Positions 5,997-15,195 of a stretch of 31,210 nt of DNA are shown here, piece after piece; within the stretch, counting starts at the first letter, position 1; each line of letters starts with the position of its first letter. Location: positions 1 to 31,210 of the forward strand of contig CAJOER010000001.1 of NCBI GenBank assembly GCA_905233805.1. The letters run 5' to 3'. The notes under the pieces were generated by a model that was not told where the DNA came from, did no database searches, and was given only the letters and a program-made list of their open reading frames with translations. Source of the DNA: an uncultured Eubacterium sp. GTDB lineage: Bacteria; Bacillota; Clostridia; Oscillospirales; Acutalibacteraceae. The position numbers were made by a program, and so were the translations under genes.

Positions 5997-7670
5997 TTAT
6001 TCTTCGTCTTCCTTCGTGGTCGGAACGGTTGACTCTTCGCCGTATGCGGTATTCGTATAGGTATTTGTCGTTGCCCTTGCGCCGTCGGCAAAGAAGCCTG
6101 CCTGACGGACAGTCTTTGTGTCAACTCTGACTCTTGCAAGAGTAATGTTTGATTTACCGTAAATTCTCTTTTGTACTATATATGCGTCGGCGGGGAAGTC
6201 CGCTCTCCAAATCCACTGGCCGCCGAATTCGGGCTTGAAGTTTCCGCCCTTGAGGTTCATTTCGGGTACGTTGGTGGTTTCAACGTCGAAGTTCAGCCAG
6301 CCCTCGGAGAAAGCATAGGTTGCAATTTTAATAATTTCGTTTTTGCCGAAGCTCGTCTTTACATAGGGGATGAGCTTCTTGATTATTTTAAGTCTTTTCG
6401 CGGTTGAAGCGCCCTTTGCCTGTTCAAATATCTTGATAAGGCAGGTCTTCTGGCGGTCCGCACGTGCGTTATCGGAATCGATATGTCTGATACGGCAGTA
6501 CGCAAGCGCCTGACGTCCGTTAAGCTTCTGAACGCCCTTGTCGCCCTCAAACTTCTTTGTAATCCAGACGTCGCCGTAGGTCTTCGGGTGGCTGTTAATC
6601 TCGGTTATTTCGGCTGCGGTGAGTTCGAGTTCTACACCGCCGAGCGTGTTAACTATTGATTTAAACGAATCGAAATTAACTATAGCGTGGCCGTCAATCT
6701 TAATTTTATAAAGATTTTCAATCGTTCGCTTATACGCCTTTACGTCGCTCAGGGACATGGCGCCGTTAATCTTGCCGAACTGGCCGGACTCCTTCTTTCC
6801 GCTCTCGTTTTCCCAGTAGCCCCAGGAGTCGCGGAGGATTGAGGTAAGCACAACCTTTTTTGTATCTACGTTTACGCTCACTATAATTGCCGAGTCGGCT
6901 CTCGTTCCCTCGTCGAGAATATTCTTTCCTCTTGTGTCCTCGCCTATAAGAAGAACGTTGAGAACGTGGGAGGAAGAACAGGGCGAGCCGTTGTAGTACC
7001 AGGTTTTAATCATATCCTGAAGGGATGATAGCTCGGTTGCCTCGGTTTCCTGAATCGGGTCAAAGTTTTCAACGAGCTTTTTCATACCCTGCCATTCTTC
7101 GGTAGTTTCCTGGCTTGAGGTATCGTTGTTGTCAAGAAGGTCGTTAATCCAGTCGTTTGCCGTAATTAAGAACACTGACGCACCTGCAAGAATAAGAACA
7201 AGAAGCGAAATAATTACCGCTTTAAGTATCTTTTTCGTTTTGCTGCCGTGCGGCTTGGGGGGCGCAACCGGCTCTATGTCGGCAACCGCCGCGTCCGAAA
7301 GAGCGTCGTCGCTTTCGGCAAGTTCCATAAGGTTTACCATATCGCCGTCGTTCTCTTCAATTGCTTCGTCCTCAATTTTCGGAATATCCGCCGTGTCGCC
7401 GAGGTGAAGACCCTCTTCCTCCGGAATTTCCTCAAGGATGTCTTCGGGGATATCTTCGGGTGCCTCTTCGCTGAGTTCCGGCTCCGCGGGGATTTCCTCC
7501 TGCGGCACTTCTTCCTCAGCGGGTGCCTCTTCGGCGATATCCGCGCTCTGAACCTCTTCAGGCTCGTGCGGCGCCGGGGCTACTTCGGCGTGTTCCGGCT
7601 CGTTTTCGGATTCTTTTCTTCTTTTTACCTCTGAGAGAATCTCATCAATATTGTAATCGTTTCTGTCCAA
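5997..7670 (-). CDS. LytR-CpsA-Psr (LCP) family cell-wall glycopolymer transferase
   Basis: The 557-residue protein has an acidic, Glu/Pro-rich cytoplasmic head (about 1-140), one membrane helix (about 148-170) and an outside LCP domain (about 237-410). The family's conserved residues are present: TRAD (256-259), the Arg-Asp pair 280-281 in SILRDSW, and the late motif RIRHIDSDNARADRQ (393-407). LCP enzymes attach lipid-linked glycopolymers to peptidoglycan. The start is a TTG at 7670-7668 with an excellent AGAGGAG site 8 nt upstream; no ATG fits. It follows gyrA by 23 nt, so it is probably co-transcribed with it. The long acidic head is unusual for the family. The C-terminal 150 residues are less conserved, ending in an acidic tail. 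Confidence 0.9.
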   Translation of the reverse strand: MDRNDYNIDEILSEVKRRKESENEPEHAEVAPAPHEPEEVQSADIAEEAPAEEEVPQEEIPAEPELSEEAPEDIPEDILEEIPEEEGLHLGDTADIPKIEDEAIEENDGDMVNLMELAESDDALSDAAVADIEPVAPPKPHGSKTKKILKAVIISLLVLILAGASVFLITANDWINDLLDNNDTSSQETTEEWQGMKKLVENFDPIQETEATELSSLQDMIKTWYYNGSPCSSSHVLNVLLIGEDTRGKNILDEGTRADSAIIVSVNVDTKKVVLTSILRDSWGYWENESGKKESGQFGKINGAMSLSDVKAYKRTIENLYKIKIDGHAIVNFDSFKSIVNTLGGVELELTAAEITEINSHPKTYGDVWITKKFEGDKGVQKLNGRQALAYCRIRHIDSDNARADRQKTCLIKIFEQAKGASTAKRLKIIKKLIPYVKTSFGKNEIIKIATYAFSEGWLNFDVETTNVPEMNLKGGNFKPEFGGQWIWRADFPADAYIVQKRIYGKSNITLARVRVDTKTVRQAGFFADGARATTNTYTNTAYGEESTVPTTKEDEE

Positions 7671-7693
7671 TATTATATCTCCTCTTTAATGGG

Positions 7694-10201
7694 TTATTCC
7701 TGCGCTTCTTCGACAGCCTGTGCCTCTTCGGGCGCAGTTTCGTCGTCATACTCCGTTTCCTCTTCTTCGTATCTGTCTACGATTGAAAGCGTTGCAAGAC
7801 GTTCGCCGTCCTTGACCTTCATTACCTTAACGCCCTTGCTCGGACGCTTGAAGGTTGAAATCTGGTCGGCGTGGGTACGGATAACAACGCCGTCGGTTGT
7901 AATCATAATAACGTCGTTTTCGTCGTCAACGGGGGCAATCATAGCAACCTTGCCGTACTGCTCGGTACGGTAGTTGATAAGGCCCTTACCCGCACGGGCC
8001 TGAACGCGGTAATCGTCAAACTCGCTCTTTCTTCCGTAGCCCGTTTCGGATACGGTGAGGAGCTGCTTGCCCTTAATGGATACCGCAAATCCGACTACGT
8101 AGTCGCCCTCGGCGAGGTTAATAGCCCTAACGCCTCTTGCGGTACGGCCGATAAGTCTTGCGTCGCTCTCCTTAAAGCAGATTGCCATACCCTCGTGGGT
8201 TGCAACTACGAGCTGGCGCTGTCCGTCGGTTACGTCAACCCAGCAGAGTTCGTCGCCCTCGTCAAGATTAATTGCGATAATACCCGTTTTTCTTATATGG
8301 TTATACTGGTCGATTGCGGTACGCTTGATTACGCCGTTTCTCGTTACCATACAGAGATACGCTCTCTCTTCCTCGTTGGGGATATTAACCATAGCGGATA
8401 CGGTTTCGCCGTTTTCAAGGGGAAGAAGGTTAACTACGTTGAGTCCCTTGCTCGTTCTTGAAGCCTCGGGAATCTGGTAGCCCTTGAGCTTGAATACCTT
8501 ACCCATATTTGTAAAGATAAGAATAAAGTCGTGAGTCGAGCAGGTGAACATAGTCTTTGCATAGTCCTCCTCGCGGCGGCTCATTCCCATTATGCCCTTG
8601 CCGCCTCTGTTCTGAGCGCGGTAGGTGTCAATAGTCTGGCGCTTGATATATCCTCTTTCCGTAAGGGTGAAGATACAGTCTTCAACGGGGATTAAGTCCT
8701 CGTCGTCAACATCACCGGTAAAGGCGGAGATTTCGGTTCTTCTTTCGTCGCCGTATTTCTGCGCGATTTCACGGGATTCTTCCTTGATAATGTCAAGAAT
8801 TCTCTGCTCGTTGGCGAGAATATCGGTATAATCCTTGATTCTCTCGTGCAGTTCGTCGAGTTCGTTCATTATCTTTTCAATTTCAAGTCCTGCGAGCTGA
8901 CCGAGACGGTAAGCGACGATTGCGCTTGCCTGCGGGTCGTCAAAACCGAACTTATCCATTATCGCTTGCTTAGCCTCTGCCTGACCGCCGCGGCATGCGC
9001 GGATTGTTGCGATAACCTCGTCAACAATGTCAATGGCTTTTGCAAGACCTTCGAGGATATGCGCCCTCTCCTGCGCCTTGCTGAGGTCAAACTGCGTTCT
9101 TCTCTTAATTATATCCTTCTGGAATACGATATATTTCTCAAGGATTTCTTTAAGATTCATTATCTTCGGCACGCCGTCGTCAAGGGCGAGAAGGATTGCG
9201 CCGAAGGTTACCTGCATATCGGTCATTTTATACAGATTGTTTAATACTACCTGTGCGTTTGCGTCGCGCTTTACGACAACTTCGATATGCATACCGCGTC
9301 TGTCGGAATAATCCTGAACGTCGGCAACGCCTTCAAGTCTCTTTTCCTTAACCAAATCGGCGATACGGGTAATAAGTCTTGCCTTATTTACGCCGTAGGG
9401 GATTTCGGTTACGACAATCTTGAAGCGGTCGCCCTTGGTTTCGATTATTTCAGCCCTTGCGCGGACGTAAATCTTACCGCGGCCCGTTGCGTACGCCTCG
9501 CGGATACCGCGCGCGCCCATAATTATGCCTCCCGTCGGGAAGTCGGGGCCTTTGATATGCTCCATAATCTCGTCAAGCTCTGCTTCGGGATTATCGATAA
9601 GGCAGCACATACCCTCGACTACCTCGCGCATATTGTGAGGCGGGATATTCGTTGCCATACCTACGGCTATACCCGAGGAGCCGTTTACGAGAAGGTTCGG
9701 GAAACGGGCGGGAAGAACCGTGGGCTCGTTTTCCGTATCGTCAAAGTTGGGCGCCCAGTCGATAGTATCTTTTTTAATATCGTCGAGCATTTTCATCGCC
9801 GTTTTTGAAAGACGGGATTCGGTATATCTGTACGCTGCGGCGGGGTCGCCGTCGATTGAACCGAAGTTTCCGTGGCCGTCAACGAGGATATGCCTCATTG
9901 AGAAGGACTGTGCAAGACGTACCATAGCGTCGTAAACGGAAGCGTCACCGTGGGGGTGATAATGACCGAGTACGTCGCCGACGGTGGTGGCGCACTTTCT
10001 GTACGGATTTGTAGGATACAGATTGTTTTTATACATTGCGTATAGAATACGTCTGTGAACGGGCTTTAAGCCGTCTCTTACGTCGGGAAGCGCACGGGAA
10101 ACGATAACGCTCATTGAATAGTCAAGGAACGCCTTTCTTATCTCGTCGCTGATTTCAACGTCAACTATTTTCTGGTTATCATAACGGATTTCTTCGTTCA
10201 T
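7694..10201 (-). CDS. gyrA: DNA gyrase subunit A
   Basis: The 835-residue product is full length. The catalytic tyrosine is Tyr126 (AAAYRYTESRL) and the quinolone-resistance-determining stretch is HPHGDASVYDAM (82-93). The gyrase-specific box QNRGGKG at 530-536 marks it as GyrA and not ParC, and six C-terminal blade repeats follow before an acidic tail. With GyrB it introduces negative supercoils using ATP. In the quinolone region, Ala87 stands where E. coli has Ser83, while Asp91 (E. coli Asp87) is retained. It follows gyrB after 25 nt, and the LCP gene follows. Start is ATG at 10201 with AGGAGG upstream. Confidence 0.98.
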   Translation of the reverse strand: MNEEIRYDNQKIVDVEISDEIRKAFLDYSMSVIVSRALPDVRDGLKPVHRRILYAMYKNNLYPTNPYRKCATTVGDVLGHYHPHGDASVYDAMVRLAQSFSMRHILVDGHGNFGSIDGDPAAAYRYTESRLSKTAMKMLDDIKKDTIDWAPNFDDTENEPTVLPARFPNLLVNGSSGIAVGMATNIPPHNMREVVEGMCCLIDNPEAELDEIMEHIKGPDFPTGGIIMGARGIREAYATGRGKIYVRARAEIIETKGDRFKIVVTEIPYGVNKARLITRIADLVKEKRLEGVADVQDYSDRRGMHIEVVVKRDANAQVVLNNLYKMTDMQVTFGAILLALDDGVPKIMNLKEILEKYIVFQKDIIKRRTQFDLSKAQERAHILEGLAKAIDIVDEVIATIRACRGGQAEAKQAIMDKFGFDDPQASAIVAYRLGQLAGLEIEKIMNELDELHERIKDYTDILANEQRILDIIKEESREIAQKYGDERRTEISAFTGDVDDEDLIPVEDCIFTLTERGYIKRQTIDTYRAQNRGGKGIMGMSRREEDYAKTMFTCSTHDFILIFTNMGKVFKLKGYQIPEASRTSKGLNVVNLLPLENGETVSAMVNIPNEEERAYLCMVTRNGVIKRTAIDQYNHIRKTGIIAINLDEGDELCWVDVTDGQRQLVVATHEGMAICFKESDARLIGRTARGVRAINLAEGDYVVGFAVSIKGKQLLTVSETGYGRKSEFDDYRVQARAGKGLINYRTEQYGKVAMIAPVDDENDVIMITTDGVVIRTHADQISTFKRPSKGVKVMKVKDGERLATLSIVDRYEEEETEYDDETAPEEAQAVEEAQE

Positions 10202-10226
10202 TGTGTTTCCTCCTTATTATGAAACC

Positions 10227-12221
10227 TTATATATCCAAGTTCTGTACGAACTTAGCATTCTTTTCGATGAACTCACGGCGCGGCTCAACGTTGTCACCCA
10301 TAAGTATGGAGAAATTCTCGCTTGCACGCTGCGCGTCCTCGATAGTTACGCGGAGCATTGTTCTGTATTCGGGGTCCATAGTCGTTTCCCAGAGCTGCTC
10401 GGGGTCCATTTCACCGAGACCTTTATATCTCTGGATATCGCACTGACCGCCGAGTTCTTCAACTATTGCGTCGCGCTGTTCGTCCGAGAAGGCATACTGC
10501 GATTTTTTACCCTTGCTTACCTTGAAAAGAGGCGGCTGGGCAAGATAAACGTAGCCCTCTTCAATAATTTTCGGCATATAGCGGAAGAAGAAAGTCAGAA
10601 GAAGCGTTCTGATATGAGCGCCGTCGACGTCGGCATCCGCCATAATAATTATTTTATGATATCTGAGTTTATTTATGTCAAAGTCCTCGCCGATACCCGT
10701 TCCGAGCGCCATAACGACGGGAACGAGTTTTTCGTTTGAATAAACCTTGTCAACTCTTGCTTTTTCAACGTTGAGCATTTTACCCCAGAGGGGAAGGATT
10801 GCCATATGCTCACGGTCACGCCCCTCTTTTGCGGAACCGCCCGCCGAGTCACCCTCGACGATATATATTTCGCACTTGGAGGCGTCGCGGGATGTACAGT
10901 CGGCAAGCTTACCGGGAAGGGAGTTGCCCTCAAGCGGAGATTTACGTCTTGCGTTTTCCCTCGCTTTTCTTGCAGCCTCTCTTGCACGGGAGGCGTCGAG
11001 CGCTTTATTGAGGATGGTTTTTGCAGTCTGGGGATGCTCCTCAAAATAAGTCATAAGCTTATCGTAAATAAGGGAGGAAACAAGTCCGGTAATATCGGTG
11101 TTTCCGAGCTTGCCCTTCGTCTGTCCCTCAAACTGAGCCTCGGTGAGTTTAACCGAGATAACCGCGGTTACGCCCTCGCGGACGTCGTCGCCCGAAAGCT
11201 TTTTGTCGTTATCCTTTAAGATGCCGAAGCGCTTTCCGTAATCGTTGAACACCCTTGTGAGCGCGGTTTTAAATCCCGTTTCGTGGGTACCGCCGTCAAC
11301 GGTGTTGATATTATTTGCAAATGAGAGGAGGGTTTCGCTGTACTGGTCGGTATAGCAAAGCGCAACCTCAGCCGAACGGTCGCCCTTAGTGGTTGAGATA
11401 TGGATAACCTCTTCCTGAATCGGGTTATAGCCGCGGCTCTTATTGATATATTCTACGAAAGAACGGATACCGCCTTCGTAGCAGTATTCCTTTTCGTGCT
11501 CTTCGTCGTCATATCTGTCGTCGGGGGAACGGTCAAACTTTTCTCTCTTATCGCGCAGGGTGATTGAAAGGCCTGCGTTGAGGAAAGCCTGCTCTCTTAA
11601 ACGTCTCTGAAGGATATCAAAGTCGTACTTAACGGTCTCCTGGAATATTTCGGGGTCCGTCTTGAATTTAATAAACGTTCCGTGGCCGTCGCTGTCGCCG
11701 ATAATATGAAGCTCGTTTACGGGAATACCTCTTTCAAAGCGCTGGGAGTAGATATGGCCGTTCTGGGTTACCTCTACTTCAAGCCACTCGGAAAGCGCGT
11801 TAACTACCGAGGAGCCTACGCCGTGCAGACCGCCGGATACCTTATATCCCGAGCCGCCGAACTTACCGCCCGCGTGGAGCACGGTAAGAACAACCGTAAC
11901 GGCGGGGATACCCGTCTTTTCGTTAATACCCGTGGGAATTCCTCGTCCGTTATCGCGGACAGTGATAATATTGTCGGGAAGGATTTCCGTTTCAATATGG
12001 GTACAAACGCCCGCAAGCGCCTCGTCTATGGAGTTATCAACAATCTCATAAACAAGGTGGTGGAGTCCTCTCGGTCCGGTTGAACCGATATACATACCGG
12101 GACGTTTTCTTACGGCTTCAAGCCCTTCGAGAACCTGTATATCGTCGGCGTTATACTCGTCGGTTACGATAGTATCGATGTCCTCTTCTTCAAGATTTGT
12201 GATTTTAATTTCTTCACTCAT
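10227..12221 (-). CDS. gyrB: DNA gyrase subunit B
   Basis: The 664-residue form starting at the ATG 12221-12219 begins MSEEIKITNL and contains the GHKL ATPase signature (VDNSIDEALAG), the transducer region, and the TOPRIM domain with EGDSAGGSAK, the DADVDG metal motif and YKGLGEM. It is the ATPase and metal-binding half of gyrase. An upstream start at 12251 would add ten Arg-rich residues; the GGAG site sits before 12221, so the shorter form is preferred. It is between remB (30 nt upstream) and gyrA. Confidence 0.98.
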   Translation of the reverse strand: MSEEIKITNLEEEDIDTIVTDEYNADDIQVLEGLEAVRKRPGMYIGSTGPRGLHHLVYEIVDNSIDEALAGVCTHIETEILPDNIITVRDNGRGIPTGINEKTGIPAVTVVLTVLHAGGKFGGSGYKVSGGLHGVGSSVVNALSEWLEVEVTQNGHIYSQRFERGIPVNELHIIGDSDGHGTFIKFKTDPEIFQETVKYDFDILQRRLREQAFLNAGLSITLRDKREKFDRSPDDRYDDEEHEKEYCYEGGIRSFVEYINKSRGYNPIQEEVIHISTTKGDRSAEVALCYTDQYSETLLSFANNINTVDGGTHETGFKTALTRVFNDYGKRFGILKDNDKKLSGDDVREGVTAVISVKLTEAQFEGQTKGKLGNTDITGLVSSLIYDKLMTYFEEHPQTAKTILNKALDASRAREAARKARENARRKSPLEGNSLPGKLADCTSRDASKCEIYIVEGDSAGGSAKEGRDREHMAILPLWGKMLNVEKARVDKVYSNEKLVPVVMALGTGIGEDFDINKLRYHKIIIMADADVDGAHIRTLLLTFFFRYMPKIIEEGYVYLAQPPLFKVSKGKKSQYAFSDEQRDAIVEELGGQCDIQRYKGLGEMDPEQLWETTMDPEYRTMLRVTIEDAQRASENFSILMGDNVEPRREFIEKNAKFVQNLDI

Positions 12222-12251
12222 AAAATTATATCTCCTTCGTCGATATAACAA

Positions 12252-12485
12252 TTATTTACTTCTTTTATAAATCGTACTTGTATTAATCGGACTGATATAT
12301 ACTTTTTCATCAGTCACGATAAAGCTTTTCGGGAGGTCAAAGTTTACGTATTCAACCTTACCCGTTTTTTCGGCGTTTGAAAGGTAATCCCTCGTAGCTT
12401 TATTTACGGTTGAGGTGTCCATATCAAAGACACCTATTATTGATTTATCGGTAATTACCGTGTTTTCACCTAAATGTAAATACAT
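12252..12485 (-). CDS. remB: RemB-like extracellular matrix regulatory protein (DUF370)
   Basis: The small protein (77 residues from the ATG at 12485) opens MYLHLGENTVI and has the RemB pattern IIGVFDMDT and SPINTSTIYKR. In Bacillus subtilis the equivalent gene between recF and gyrB is remB (yaaB), which with RemA influences matrix gene expression; whether that role holds here is unknown. An in-frame GTG at 12494 would add three residues; the recF stop lies one base before the ATG and GGTGA at the recF end can act as the ribosome site, favouring ATG and translational coupling. Confidence 0.88.
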   Translation of the reverse strand: MYLHLGENTVITDKSIIGVFDMDTSTVNKATRDYLSNAEKTGKVEYVNFDLPKSFIVTDEKVYISPINTSTIYKRSK

Positions 12486-12486
12486 T

Positions 12487-13578
12487 TTATTCACCGCCGA
12501 TTATTTTTCCGTCGGAAATATGTATCGTCTTTCCCTCTTTAAGACGTAAAATCTGCTCTTTATCGCAGCAGGTAATAAATACCTGGGAGCTTTTTATATT
12601 GTTTAAAATATAATCCTGACGCTTTTCGTCAAGCTCGCTCATTACGTCGTCAAGCAGGGCTACGGGTTCAAAGCCCGTCATTTCTTTAAGCAGCGCCGCT
12701 TCTGCAAGTTTTATTGCGAGGACGCAGCTTCTCTGCTGCCCCTGGGAACCGTATATTCTTGCGCTTTTGCCGTTAATGAGAATATCAATATCGTCCCTGT
12801 GCGGTCCTTTAGTTGTATTGCGGTTTAAAATATCGGGGAGTTTAGACTCTTCAAAAGCCGAAAGAAGCTTTTCTTCAATATCCGATATGTCTTCTTTAAA
12901 CTCGCTGCAACCGCTGTATTTAAGTTCAATATTTTCTTTATTTGAACTGATACCGAGGTAAATTTCACTCGCATACGGCATAAGGGCGTCGATATATTTC
13001 AAGCGCTGATATATTATTTTTGCACCGATTTTTGCCAGATTCTGATTCCAGATATAAAGCATACTGTCAAGCTCGGGATGCTTAACCATATCTTTCAGAA
13101 GTGAATTACGCTGAGACAGAGCGCGGTTATATTCTTTAAGCAGATTTCTGTAATTTGATTTAATCTGACAAAGTGCGGCGTCAATGAAGTGGCGTCTTTC
13201 ACGGGGTCCGTCTTTAATCATACTTAAATGAACGGGTGAAAATACGACAGCTTTAAGTTCTTCGCTGAGCTCGTCCCTTTTATTATTAACTCCGTTAAGA
13301 CTTACGCTTCTTTTATTATCAATAATGATTTCGGCTTCCTGCTCTCTCTCATTATTTTCAAATTCAATTTTTATTCTGCTTTTTTCTTTTTCAAATTTAA
13401 CGAGTTCTTTATCTCTTGCGCCGCGGAAACTTCTTGCCCCGGTAAAAAGATATACAGCCTCTATTAAATTCGTTTTACCCTGCGCATTTTCGCCCCAGAT
13501 GATGTTTACGTCATCAAAATCGGTTTCAAGGTAATCAAAATTCCTGAAATTTTCAAGTTGTATTTTATTTATTTTCAT
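12487..13578 (-). CDS. recF: DNA replication and repair protein RecF
   Basis: The 363-residue SMC-like ATPase has Walker A GENAQGKT (29-36), the signature SQGQQR and Walker B ALLDDVMSELD. RecF binds DNA gaps and with RecO and RecR loads RecA. The start MKINKIQLENFRNF is the standard RecF opening; a TTG at 13617 would add an unlikely 13-residue leader. The gene overlaps the end of the S4 gene by 14 nt, implying translational coupling in the dnaA operon. Confidence 0.96.
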   Translation of the reverse strand: MKINKIQLENFRNFDYLETDFDDVNIIWGENAQGKTNLIEAVYLFTGARSFRGARDKELVKFEKEKSRIKIEFENNEREQEAEIIIDNKRSVSLNGVNNKRDELSEELKAVVFSPVHLSMIKDGPRERRHFIDAALCQIKSNYRNLLKEYNRALSQRNSLLKDMVKHPELDSMLYIWNQNLAKIGAKIIYQRLKYIDALMPYASEIYLGISSNKENIELKYSGCSEFKEDISDIEEKLLSAFEESKLPDILNRNTTKGPHRDDIDILINGKSARIYGSQGQQRSCVLAIKLAEAALLKEMTGFEPVALLDDVMSELDEKRQDYILNNIKSSQVFITCCDKEQILRLKEGKTIHISDGKIIGGE

Positions 13579-13819
13579 TATACACAACCGTATAATCCGT
13601 ACCGAAGGCGGAAACAACGTCGCCGTTTCTCAGTTTTTTTCCTCTTGCGGTACAAATTTCGTTATTAACTCTGATAATAGAGTTATTAATCATTTCTTTT
13701 GCTTCGCCGCCTGTTTCGGCAAGCCCCATAAATTTTAAAAATGCCTGTAACTGAATAAATTCGGTATTAATTTCAGCATTTTCTTTTTTATGTTCGGCTG
13801 CTTTAACTTTAATTTTCAT
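13565..13819 (-). CDS. S4-domain RNA-binding protein (YaaA/RlbA type)
   Basis: The 84-residue protein has an S4 fold: IQLQAFLKFMGLAETGGEAK, then NNSIIRVNNEICTARGKKLRNGDVV. This is the small conserved gene found between dnaN and recF in many Bacillota (yaaA of B. subtilis, implicated in ribosome assembly). It overlaps the end of dnaN by 11 nt and recF by 14 nt, so the three are coupled. Confidence 0.93.
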   Translation of the reverse strand: MKIKVKAAEHKKENAEINTEFIQLQAFLKFMGLAETGGEAKEMINNSIIRVNNEICTARGKKLRNGDVVSAFGTDYTVVYNENK

Positions 13820-14921
13820 TTTTAAGCCTCATGGGAAGAACAAGGAAAATAAAGCTGTTTCCTTCAATAGGCATAATTTTTACGGGACTTACCGGACCTG
13901 CAAGTTCAATTCTTACTTCGTCGGTATCCGCAGCGTTAAACGCGTCAATCATATACTTTGAATTAAAGCCTATTTCAACTCTGTCGCCCTGTGTGTTTGC
14001 ATGGGTATAATCTATTACACGTCCGAGCGAGGAAACCGTTGAAACTCTTAACTGGTCATTTTCAAAAAGACAGCGAATCGGGTTTTTCTGATTATTTTCA
14101 ATTACGGGAAGAGTTCTTTCAATACAGTTAACGGCGTCGTTTGTATTAATTAATACCGTTGTTGAAATAGTTTCGGGAATCGCCGTGCGGTAATCAAGAA
14201 ATTCGCCTTCAAGAAGTCTTGAAATTACCGAATAATTTTCAACTTCAAAAATAATATGGCGTCTTCCGATATTAATTCTTATATTTTCGTCGCTTTCGGG
14301 ATTCATAAGTTTAATTACTTCTTTAATAGTCTTTTTAGGTACTATAAAGGTTAAATCCTCGCCGTTATACGAAACGGGTTCTTTTCTTATGGCAAGACGG
14401 AAGCCGTCAACGCCGACAAGCGTAATTTCATTACTTGTAATATCAAATTTCAGACCAGTGCACATAGGTCTTGAACTCTCATTATCCGCAACTGCAAAAA
14501 CAGTCTGTGTAATCATTGAGTGTAAAAGCTTCTGATTAAGTTCAATATTCTGTCCGCCGTTTACCGAAGGAAGCTCGGGATAATCGTCGGCGTCAATACC
14601 GGTAATATTATACTGAGCAGCGCCGCTAATAATTGATACGGCAGTACCGTTCGTTTCAATAGTAATTAATTCGTCAGAAAGTTTTCTTAAAATATCGCAG
14701 AGAATTTTTGCATTTATAATAATTGCTCCTGCGTCAACAACCTCGGCTTTTAAAATAGTATTAATACCGAATTCAAAATCATATCCGGTAAGAGAAAGGG
14801 TATCGGAACCGCATTCAATTAAAATACCTTCAATGGTAGGAATTGTAACTTTTGCGCTTACTGCTCTTAATACGTTGTTACATGCAACATTGAGTTCTTT
14901 TGTATTACATATAAATTTCAT
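13809..14921 (-). CDS. dnaN: DNA polymerase III subunit beta (sliding clamp)
   Basis: The 370-residue protein starts KFICNTKELNVACNNVLRAV and shows the three-fold clamp architecture with typical segments such as SSRPMCTGLKFD and the C-terminal VLPMRL ending. It encircles DNA and tethers replication proteins. The ATG at 14921-14919 follows GGCGG by a normal spacing; a TTG at 14939 is the alternative. It follows dnaA across a 274-nt AT-rich gap. Confidence 0.97.
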   Translation of the reverse strand: MKFICNTKELNVACNNVLRAVSAKVTIPTIEGILIECGSDTLSLTGYDFEFGINTILKAEVVDAGAIIINAKILCDILRKLSDELITIETNGTAVSIISGAAQYNITGIDADDYPELPSVNGGQNIELNQKLLHSMITQTVFAVADNESSRPMCTGLKFDITSNEITLVGVDGFRLAIRKEPVSYNGEDLTFIVPKKTIKEVIKLMNPESDENIRINIGRRHIIFEVENYSVISRLLEGEFLDYRTAIPETISTTVLINTNDAVNCIERTLPVIENNQKNPIRCLFENDQLRVSTVSSLGRVIDYTHANTQGDRVEIGFNSKYMIDAFNAADTDEVRIELAGPVSPVKIMPIEGNSFIFLVLPMRLKNEN

Positions 14922-15195
14922 CTTTAGTCCGCCTTTCAAATAATAATTGTTAATGATAAAAAAATGAAAATGAAATTTTATTTTTTTTCGCAGAAAATAA
15001 GTATATTTACATACTCAAAGTAATAGACGCGGAAGAAATTGTTAATAAGTATTTCAAACCTTGTTATTTACTTAAAAAAGCGAAAATTTTTCTGTTGAAA
15101 AAAATATGGAAAAAATGTTAAAAAATCGGAAAACTTTCGTTTTACACATTATTTAAAATTTTTTAATTGTTGAAAATGAAAAGTTTGTGGAAAAA
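14922..15195. other. dnaA-dnaN intergenic region, candidate part of oriC
   Basis: This 274-nt gene-free stretch is very AT-rich. On the minus strand it starts with a DnaA-box-like TTTTCCACA (15194-15186; consensus TTATCCACA, one mismatch) and continues with several similar TTTTCC or TTTTCA runs. Two copies of ATTGTTAAT (near 14946 and 15039) and two of AATAAGTAT (near 14996 and 15044) are present. In many Bacillota this gap holds the unwinding element of oriC. I see no gene and no convincing dnaN promoter. Confidence 0.5.

Noticed and set aside
7871..9808. Plus-strand open frames opposite gyrA
   Set aside because: Antisense shadows; the gyrA frame carries all conserved motifs.
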